Of a stretch of 64,000 bases of DNA, positions 58,658-64,000 are shown piece after piece; position 1 is the first letter of the stretch; each line of letters starts with the position of its first letter. The notes below the pieces were generated by a model. It did no database searches. It was not told where the DNA came from and was given only the letters and a program-made list of their open reading frames with translations. Position numbers and translations under genes: made by a program. Source of the stretch: Nitrospirota bacterium (GTDB lineage: Bacteria; Nitrospirota; JACRHJ01); contig JACRHJ010000006.1 of the NCBI GenBank assembly GCA_016212105.1, positions 1 to 64,000 of the forward strand, in the 5' to 3' direction.

Positions 58658-58788
58658 TTGACAACCACGTTAAAATATGAAATAGTTCTTATATAATAAC
58701 CGTTCGACTTGGAAAGGAGGCGAGCAGCATAAGGCCTACAGGCTTTCAGGGGACGGCAACGAAATCATAAACAACCGGGAGGGACATA
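58658..58788 (+). promoter_or_regulatory. Promoter and long leader of the Cys-rich gene
   Basis: TTGACA (58658-58663), a 17-bp spacer and AATAGT (58681-58686) form a plausible promoter; a TATAAT lies at 58692-58697. About 100 nt of leader follow with an AAAGGAGG (58713-58720) that serves no start codon in view, then the used GGGAGGG ribosome site. The unused site and the AAGGCCTACAGGCTT segment suggest an RNA structure, but no known riboswitch family matches. Confidence 0.4.
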
Positions 58789-58971
58789 ATGACAGCTACC
58801 CAAACAATATCGCAGTCCAAGGCGACCTTGAAGAAGAAGGGCTTTCCGGTCGGCAGGCTCGGTGCGCACATCAAGCAGGGCATAGGCGCGAGCGCGTTCG
58901 ACTACTGGGAGGACCGCGCCAAATGCTGCCAGCCCGGCGGCTGCGGCGTCGGCTGCAATACCGGGAAGTGA
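58789..58971 (+). CDS. Small Cys/Gly-rich protein of unknown function
   Basis: 60 aa: a polar helix, then KKGFPVGRLGAHIKQG and the C-terminal RAKCCQPGGCGVGCNTGK. Four cysteines lie in a 10-residue Gly-rich stretch. No signal peptide is evident. GGGAGGG lies 5-6 nt before the ATG, and a strong terminator follows, so it is an independent and probably well expressed unit. The pattern could bind metal, but it is unlike any family I recognise. Confidence 0.62.
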   Translation: MTATQTISQSKATLKKKGFPVGRLGAHIKQGIGASAFDYWEDRAKCCQPGGCGVGCNTGK

Positions 58972-59014
58972 GTCTGGTTCCGGGCCTTTTGACTGCCCGG
59001 CTATACTGAAATGA

Positions 59015-59058
59015 ACAGGGGCACAGGCGAAGGCCGGTGCCCCTGTTGTTATTGTCTT
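59015..59058 (+). terminator. Rho-independent terminator
   Basis: ACAGGGGCAC...GTGCCCCTGT is a perfect 10-bp stem with an inner GGC-GAAG-GCC hairpin, followed by TGTTATTGTCTT. It ends the Cys-rich gene transcript. Confidence 0.85.
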
Positions 59059-59109
59059 CATGCAGGGGCAGGGCCCCGTGCCTGGCCATCTTGTCATTGC
59101 CGACAATGA

Positions 59110-59222
59110 ATAATTCCTGGATTCCCGCCTTCGCGGGAATGACGGAAAAGACCGGGCGGCCACAGAGGGCCGCCCCTACACGAGGAAAAGAAGGGCCGAC
59201 ACACGGGTCGGCCCCTACATAA
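59110..59222. repeat. REP-like palindromes
   Basis: GATTCCCGCCTTCGCGGGAATGACGG (about 59119-59144), a CGGGCGGCCACAGAGGGCCGCCC copy, and AAGGGCCGACACACGGGTCGGCCCCTACATAAAA (about 59190-59224). The 378-bp gap from the Cys-rich gene to the hemerythrin gene holds no CDS that I can see. Confidence 0.7.
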
Positions 59223-59303
59223 AATCATTCACGAACACGAAACGCGTCCTTCAACGCCCCTACATAAAATCCCTCACGAACACGAAGCAAGCCCTTTTCC
59301 TGC

Positions 59304-59346
59304 TAGTCCCTAGCCCCTAGCCCCTAGCCCCTAGCCCCTAGCCCCT
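59304..59346. repeat. Tandem heptamer repeat (TAGCCCC)5
   Basis: One TAGTCCC and five exact TAGCCCC units in a row lie next to the 3' end of the hemerythrin-PAS gene. Such arrays vary by slippage. Confidence 0.85.
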
Positions 59347-59349
59347 GCC

Positions 59350-60741
59350 TTACTCCCAGTCCAGAAGCCTCTTGTCGCCTTCAAGCGCGCGAAGCTCGGT
59401 CAGGTCCTGGCTGACTTCCAGTATCCCGCGATACCTGCCCGCATCGTCCCGCACCGCGAAGTAGCGGATGTATATAAACCGGCCCTTCATCTGTATCCAG
59501 AACTCGGCGGTGTCTTTTTCCCCTTTTTTGAACGCGTCGATAATCTTCTCGACGGTGTGCACGCTCTTGGGCGGGTGGCAGTTCTGGACGCGCCTGCCGA
59601 TTACCGCCGGGCTCCGCGGGAATATCCTGTCTGCCGTCGCCGAGTAGTACACGACCTCGTCGTTTTCGTCCACGAAGGAGATGTCCACCGGCAGGTGTTT
59701 CAGCATCAGGTTTACCTGCTCGGCGGTCAGGCGGCCCGTGTCGAGGTTCAGGCTCCCGGCCTGCCCGCCGGGCATGCCAGCCGCCCCGGACGGCGCCATC
59801 GGCCCCGGCCCGTTCACCCACGCGAAGCCTATCTCCTCCTCGCCCCGCTTCACCTTCAGCCAGTCCTCCTCGGACAGGGTCTCGAGCGCCATCGGGTAAA
59901 GTATATGCTCCTCCTTGTATATCATGTCCTCGAACATGGCAACCAGGCCGTCCACCCAGACCTTGTCGAACTCGCCCGCGGCGGCCTTCGCAATGCCCGC
60001 CTTGAGGTTCGCGCGTATGTCGTCGTGCAGCGCCCACATAACCTTGGAAGGGCCGGATATTCCCTTCGCTTCGAGTATCGGGAAAAGCTGGTTCTCTTTG
60101 CGGAGATAATGCTTCTCGACCGGCGCGATGCGCTCGTACATCCGGGCGAGCCCGGCCGCGTCCTTCTGCTCGACGATGTCGTGGAGTATGGACTCCAGGT
60201 GCCTGTTCTCGAGCATCAGGGTATGCACCGGGTGTCCGTCCGGCAGGCCCGGCATCGTCTTCTTGTCGAGCGACTCCTTGAAGACCTCGACGTGCACCGA
60301 GCAGAGCCTCTTTACCTCGGACTCCGGCATGCCGCCCGCGATGAGCGTCTGCTCCATATGTGCTATCTCAGAAGGAGAGACGTCCTTTATCAGGTCGAGG
60401 AACCGCTTCTTGAGTATGCCAAGCTCCACGCCCTTGTGCAGGTCCTCTATGATTACCTTGAGGATAGACGCGCGCTCCTCCTGGCTCAGTTCGGCGGACG
60501 TCACCGCGACCGCCTGCCCGGTGGACTTCATGATTTCGAGCGCGACCTTCTCGATGAGCCTGTCCGGCTCCATGCCGCCTACCATCGCAACCTGGCCGAG
60601 CGTGGCGACGCGGCCGAGCGTCCTCATCATCACCGGGTTGTCGAGCGACCTGAAGCTCGGGTTCAGGCCTATGAGGAACTCCTTTAGGAAGGGGTACGTC
60701 GCAAGCACCGCCGAGAGTTTCGTGTTCGCGTTAATCTCCAT
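59350..60741 (-). CDS. DUF1858-DUF438-hemerythrin-PAS protein
   Basis: 463 aa, no membrane helix. An N-terminal DUF1858-like part (INANTKLSAVLATYPFLKEFL) is followed by a DUF438-like helical part. A hemerythrin/HHE domain follows, with His in GHPVHTLMLENRHLESIL, EKHYLRKENQLFPIL, ALHDDIRANL and MIYKEEHILYPMAL. A C-terminal PAS domain (LPVDISFVDENDEVVYYS...GRRVQNCHPPKSVHTVEKI) ends it. The diiron site can bind oxygen or NO, so this is likely a cytoplasmic oxygen/NO sensor or carrier. No output domain is present, so a partner is needed. It shares no operon. Confidence 0.88.
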   Translation of the reverse strand: MEINANTKLSAVLATYPFLKEFLIGLNPSFRSLDNPVMMRTLGRVATLGQVAMVGGMEPDRLIEKVALEIMKSTGQAVAVTSAELSQEERASILKVIIEDLHKGVELGILKKRFLDLIKDVSPSEIAHMEQTLIAGGMPESEVKRLCSVHVEVFKESLDKKTMPGLPDGHPVHTLMLENRHLESILHDIVEQKDAAGLARMYERIAPVEKHYLRKENQLFPILEAKGISGPSKVMWALHDDIRANLKAGIAKAAAGEFDKVWVDGLVAMFEDMIYKEEHILYPMALETLSEEDWLKVKRGEEEIGFAWVNGPGPMAPSGAAGMPGGQAGSLNLDTGRLTAEQVNLMLKHLPVDISFVDENDEVVYYSATADRIFPRSPAVIGRRVQNCHPPKSVHTVEKIIDAFKKGEKDTAEFWIQMKGRFIYIRYFAVRDDAGRYRGILEVSQDLTELRALEGDKRLLDWE

Positions 60742-61076
60742 CTGAGCCTCCGTGTGAATGGAATGGGTTATGAGTGCATGGATAATAATATAGCAGGAAA
60801 GGCGGGATAGGGCCGGGAAATATGTCGGAGAAACAAAAACTGCCCGGATGATATTAATCCGGCAACTTTATATGCAAACCATGCAAACAAGAAAAGTCAC
60901 TGGATTCCCGCTTTCGCGGGAATGACGCGTGCTTGTTCGTCGCCCCGTGCTTGACACGGGGTCCAGGAAGTTTGCCTATATAATTGCCGGATTAATAATT
61001 GAATCCCCCTCTCCTCGCGGGAGAGAGCCTGCCCTGAGCGAAGCCGAAGGGGGGTTGGGGGTGAGGGGCCTCCTAA
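60742..61076. repeat. Repeat array between the hemerythrin and cytochrome genes
   Basis: After an AT-rich stretch come GATTCCCGCTTTCGCGGGAATGACG (60902-60927), TCGCCCCGTGCTTGACACGGGGTCCAGGAAGTTT (60939-60972) and CCCCTCTCCTCGCGGGAGAGAGCCTGCCC...GAAGGGGGGTTGGGGGTGAGGGG. No CDS was seen in 335 bp. Confidence 0.7.
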
Positions 61077-62027
61077 TTACCGTATATGACACCCCTGGCA
61101 CAGCTCCTGCCAGAACCTGCGCTCGCCGATGCGCAGGCCGACACCGCCGCCGACTGCGTACGGGTCGTGGCATGTGCAGCAGCCAAGCTTCCCGTCGAAG
61201 AGCGGCAGGCGCGGGTCGCTCTCGGTCTTCAGCTCCTTGTTCGCCCAGGCGGCCTCGCCGTAGTCTATGCCGATGGGGTGGGACAGGCCGTTGTCAGGGC
61301 CGTGCCTGTAAGAGCTCGCGATTGAGCTGGTATACGCCGGCGTCCCCGGCGTGGTATGGCAGTTCATGCAGAAGACGGACAGGTCGTCGAGCGCGGGCCG
61401 CGTGTCGCGGATGTCGAGGTCACGGTCGCCGTACTCCATCCGCACCGTGGTAAGCACTACGAACTTCGCCACGCCGTGCGCCCTGTCCATGACGTGCCTG
61501 CGTGTCTCGACACCCTGGGGCGTCAGGTCGTCCGAATGACATGCCATGCAGCCGAGCCGCCCCGGCACGCCCGCCCGGAGCAGGTACGTCCTCTTGCCGG
61601 TGGCAGGTTGCATGGTCTGCATGTGCGGGTCGTGGCATGTGGCGCAGGTGAGTGTCACGGAACTCCTGACCGGGAACCGGTGGTCGTAGCTGAGCCTTGT
61701 CGTCGTGTTCACAAAATGGGAGACCGGGCTCAGTCCCTTGTGGCATACGAGGCAGAGGTCGTTCACGGCGGAGACGAACCTGTACGGCCTGGGGTCTCCG
61801 GACTGCGGCACGGTAAAGTGGCAGTTGAAGCAGTCGGAAGAGGTAAACCCGTGCGGAGACTGAGAGGTGTCCACCGCGCCCAGGTAAAGGAGAGCGGCCG
61901 GTATGGCTATGAGCGCGGCGCCGATGACGTGTTTCTTTGCCTTCTGCCTGTGGAGCTTCAGGGAGAGGTCCAGCTCCCAGTCGAACAGCTTAATCCTTAA
62001 AGTACGTTTTAAGATGCGGCGTAACAT
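61077..62027 (-). CDS. Membrane-anchored heptahaem cytochrome c
   Basis: 316 aa from the ATG at 62027, which follows GGAGG at 7 nt. A basic N-terminus and one membrane helix (about 33-52) are followed by a periplasmic part with seven CXXCH sites: CFNCH, CLVCH, CATCH, CMACH, CMNCH, CCTCH and CQGCH. It resembles NrfB/NapC-type and doubled-CXXCH electron-transfer cytochromes. It probably moves electrons between the quinone pool and a periplasmic partner not encoded here. Confidence 0.9.
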   Translation of the reverse strand: MLRRILKRTLRIKLFDWELDLSLKLHRQKAKKHVIGAALIAIPAALLYLGAVDTSQSPHGFTSSDCFNCHFTVPQSGDPRPYRFVSAVNDLCLVCHKGLSPVSHFVNTTTRLSYDHRFPVRSSVTLTCATCHDPHMQTMQPATGKRTYLLRAGVPGRLGCMACHSDDLTPQGVETRRHVMDRAHGVAKFVVLTTVRMEYGDRDLDIRDTRPALDDLSVFCMNCHTTPGTPAYTSSIASSYRHGPDNGLSHPIGIDYGEAAWANKELKTESDPRLPLFDGKLGCCTCHDPYAVGGGVGLRIGERRFWQELCQGCHIR

Positions 62028-62250
62028 GGCGACACCTCCACACGATGCGGAAGGCGTTAACTGCACAAGGCTTGTCAGCCTGTACCATGCTGTCTGGCCC
62101 GCGTAAGACTCGATGACGGCCGGAACGCCCGTCTAATAATAAGTATACACCCGGGTGCGGATTATGCAACACGCGGTGGACATGCTATAATTAATTTTAT
62201 ACGGCCGGGCACGACAAACCGGGGTTATCCGGGGCGCGGGGAGGTGGAAC

Positions 62251-63411
62251 ATGGCTTCGCTGAAAATACTGCACGTGGACGACGACCCGGAGATAACGAC
62301 GATAACCAAGCTGCTCCTGTCCAGGCAGGCGCCTGGCGTCAAGATAGCCACCGCCAGCAGCGGCCAGGAGGTCCTCGAATATCTCGGCAGGGAGCAGGTG
62401 GACTGCATACTGTCCGACTACCAGATGCCGGGCATGGACGGGATGGAGCTTCTGGACCGCGTCAGGGAGAGGACCCCCCGCCTGCCGTTCATATTCCTTA
62501 CCGGACAGGGCAACGAGGAGGTGGCGAGCGAGGCCTTCAAGCACGGCGCGAACGACTACTTCACGAAGGACGTCGGGTTCGCCCACTTCACGAGGCTTAT
62601 CAACTCCATCGAGCAGGCAGTGAAGCAGAGCGCCGCCGTCGAGGCCAGGGCCAGGGCCGAGAAGGAGTGGGAAGACACCTTCAACGCCATCAGCGAGTCG
62701 ATAACCATACAGAGCACCGACTTCACGGTGCTCCGGGCGAACCGCTCGACTTGCGAGATGCTCGGCATGTCCCAGGATGAGATAGTCGGCAGGAAATGCC
62801 ACCAGCTCTTCCACGGCCTGGGCTACCCCATGGAGGGCTGCCCGGCGGTCGAGATGATGCGGTGCGACGCCGGCATACTGGCGGCGTCCGTTACCGGGAA
62901 GGGGAGCAGCCTGATGTTCACGGGCGAGTTCCCGGCCGGCGGCAGGGTGTACGAGTTCGACGTCTGCCCCCTGGTGAAGGACGGGAAACTGAGGGCGTTC
63001 GTCCACCTGGCCAAAGACGTCACCGGGCGGAAGATGGCCGAGGCTGCGGTCGTGAAGTCCAACGAGATGCTCGCGGCCGTCGTGAACTCCATCCAGTTCG
63101 GCGTGATGCTCATCGGCACGGACCGGCGGATAAGGCACGCGAACCCGGCCGCGCTCAGGATGCTCGGAGTCGAGGACATGGGCGACATCGTCGGTAATAT
63201 CTGCCACAAGACCATCTGCCCCGCCGAGACAAACAAATGCCCCGTCCTCGACCTCGGGATGAAGGTGGACATGTCTGAGAAGACGCTCATAGACGCGCGT
63301 GGCGGCATGATACCCATCATCAAGTCGGTGGGCATTATCAACATATCCGGAGAGGACGTCCTGCTCGAGACGTTCTTCCGGGCGCGGGATGCGGACAGGC
63401 AGGCCGCCTGA
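62251..63411 (+). CDS. REC-PAS-PAS response regulator without output domain
   Basis: 386 aa. The receiver reads ILHVDDDPEITT, with the acceptor Asp in CILSDYQMPGMDG, then FLTGQGN and DYFTKDV. Two PAS domains follow (about 145-270 and 275-386). Both carry Cys/His sets: GRKCHQLFHGLGYPMEGCP, and GNICHKTICPAETNKCPVL. There is no kinase, GGDEF or DNA-binding domain. The receiver closely resembles that of the REC-PAS-kinase at 17.8 kb (SDxQMPGMDG, FIFLTGQGNE, AxDYFTK, VGFAHxxRxINS). It may act as a phosphate sink or signal adaptor for related kinases. Confidence 0.88.
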   Translation: MASLKILHVDDDPEITTITKLLLSRQAPGVKIATASSGQEVLEYLGREQVDCILSDYQMPGMDGMELLDRVRERTPRLPFIFLTGQGNEEVASEAFKHGANDYFTKDVGFAHFTRLINSIEQAVKQSAAVEARARAEKEWEDTFNAISESITIQSTDFTVLRANRSTCEMLGMSQDEIVGRKCHQLFHGLGYPMEGCPAVEMMRCDAGILAASVTGKGSSLMFTGEFPAGGRVYEFDVCPLVKDGKLRAFVHLAKDVTGRKMAEAAVVKSNEMLAAVVNSIQFGVMLIGTDRRIRHANPAALRMLGVEDMGDIVGNICHKTICPAETNKCPVLDLGMKVDMSEKTLIDARGGMIPIIKSVGIINISGEDVLLETFFRARDADRQAA

Positions 63412-63436
63412 AGCCACCGCCTCCCGGGGTCCGGGC

Positions 63437-63796
63437 TCAGTGCTCCCCGCAGTCTCCGCAGGTGGCCTTGGACGTCCCGGCCAGCTCGCCGCGCATGAAC
63501 GCAAGGACCGCCGCGTCCGGGTCCGTCTGGCTTGTGATGACAGGCTGGATGCCCGCCTGCATCAGCCCGTTCAGCATGCCCCCGCCCATCCCCTGCGTGA
63601 TTACCGCGTGGCAGCCGGCGAACGGGCTTACGTTGTGCTGCCCGTCCCCGCCGTGGCTCGGGCAGGCGCCGGCGGTGCCGGTCACGGTCTTGCCGGTCAC
63701 CTTGTCCCCGTCCGTCTCGTAGATTATAAAGCTCCTGCACTTGCCCAGGTGGCCGCAGATTGTCACACCGTCCGCCGTCGATACCGCTATCCTCAT
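63437..63796 (-). CDS. NifX/NifB-like dinitrogenase cofactor-family protein
   Basis: 119 aa from the ATG at 63796 (GGAGG 6 nt upstream). MRIAVSTADGVTICGHLGKCRSFIIYE is the start of the dinitrogenase iron-molybdenum cofactor family. GMGGGMLNGLMQAGI and the Cys tail ATCGDCGEH follow. Stand-alone members are common in anaerobes and may bind Fe-S or Fe-Mo clusters. No nitrogenase genes are present. It starts one base after the LemA stop (TAAGATG). Confidence 0.9.
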   Translation of the reverse strand: MRIAVSTADGVTICGHLGKCRSFIIYETDGDKVTGKTVTGTAGACPSHGGDGQHNVSPFAGCHAVITQGMGGGMLNGLMQAGIQPVITSQTDPDAAVLAFMRGELAGTSKATCGDCGEH

Positions 63797-63797
63797 C

Positions 63798-64000
63798 TTA
63801 TCCTCCATTTGCCTGCTGTGTCTGTGAATATGCCGGCACAACCTTCTTGTGTCCCGGTACTTCGAGGAGCCTGTGCCGGTTGAAGCCGAACATGGCCGCG
63901 AAGACGTTCTCGGGGAACCGCTCGACCCTGATGTTGTAAATCGTCACGCTGTCGTTGAAGAACTCGCGCCTGTCGGAGATGGAAGACTCCAGGAACGTCA
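63798..64000 (-). CDS. LemA-family protein, 5' part cut by window edge
   Basis: The reading frame runs from 63998 to the TAA at 63798. It reads TFLESSISDRREFFNDSVTI, then IRVERFPENVFAAMFGF, the conserved C-terminal helix pair of LemA proteins (membrane-anchored, function unknown). The N-terminal anchor lies outside the window. Confidence 0.88.
   Translation of the reverse strand, partial: TFLESSISDRREFFNDSVTIYNIRVERFPENVFAAMFGFNRHRLLEVPGHKKVVPAYSQTQQANGG

Noticed and set aside
58713-58780. Riboswitch in the leader of the Cys-rich gene
   Set aside because: I compared it by eye with cyclic-di-GMP, TPP, cobalamin and SAM patterns from memory and found no convincing match, so it is reported only as an unidentified leader.
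59304-59346. CRISPR-like array
   Set aside because: The units are 7 bp and contiguous without spacers; this is a simple tandem repeat.
1-64000. tRNA or rRNA genes, prophage, insertion sequences
   Set aside because: No T-loop GGTTCGAATCC-like motif, rRNA signature, transposase or phage structural gene was seen.

Overview
The window is about 64 kb of high-GC bacterial DNA with short, mostly repeat-filled intergenic gaps. It looks like a Gram-negative, lipoprotein-rich bacterium that lives at low oxygen. It has a complete cbb3 (high-affinity) oxidase locus, a flavodiiron protein, rubredoxins, a desulforedoxin-like protein, an Fe-SOD-type protein, a membrane-anchored heptahaem cytochrome and a hemerythrin/PAS protein. 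Gene content resembles the deltaproteobacterial (Desulfobacterota) or Nitrospirota grade, but no marker here fixes the taxon. No tRNA, rRNA, CRISPR array, prophage or insertion sequence was seen.

Layout. 0.3-3.3 kb: gnd and tkt (pentose phosphate), minus strand. 3.5-10.1 kb: a DUF58/transglutaminase pair and a zinc-ribbon/membrane/WD40 chimera. 10.1-12.3 kb: an AT-rich DpnII-type restriction-modification island (controller, beta-class adenine methylase, endonuclease). 12.4-14.5 kb: two paralogous coiled-coil proteins and an aspartase/fumarase-superfamily enzyme. 14.7-19.6 kb: two lipoproteins, a PAS-GGDEF cyclase and a REC-PAS-PAS histidine kinase. 19.8-23.6 kb: NfeD-like and flotillin proteins and a membrane protein. 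23.7-27.5 kb: an oxygen/ROS defence cluster with a divergent Fur-family regulator and a consensus sigma70 promoter overlapped by a Fur-like box. 27.5-35.6 kb: an eight-gene signalling locus (two roadblock proteins, ODP-like MBL diiron protein, tandem HD-GYP, histidine kinase with a receiver-like tail, two REC-PATAN proteins, ParA-like ATPase). 35.8-44.8 kb: the cbb3 oxidase structural and assembly genes, with a second Fur-family gene upstream. 45.5-53.7 kb: glycerate kinase and the argD-argF-x-argG-argH block. 54.0-57.5 kb: a TfoX-N protein, hicAB, two unknowns and apbE. 57.9-64 kb: an H1-like basic protein, a small Cys-rich protein, a hemerythrin-PAS protein, the heptahaem cytochrome, a REC-PAS protein, a NifX-like protein and a LemA fragment cut by the window edge.

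Theme. Much of the window deals with oxygen: respiring it (cbb3), detoxifying it (flavodiiron/SOD/rubredoxins) and probably sensing it (ODP-like MBL, hemerythrin, Cys-rich PAS domains), with likely cyclic-di-GMP output (GGDEF, HD-GYP). The 27.5-35.6 kb locus is the best candidate for an undescribed system. The intergenic gaps hold several families of palindromic repeats, including an element present in long (about 95 bp) and short (about 40 bp) forms.

Gene starts were chosen by Shine-Dalgarno position and often differ from the ORF track. Family names rest on motif recognition only; no database search was possible.
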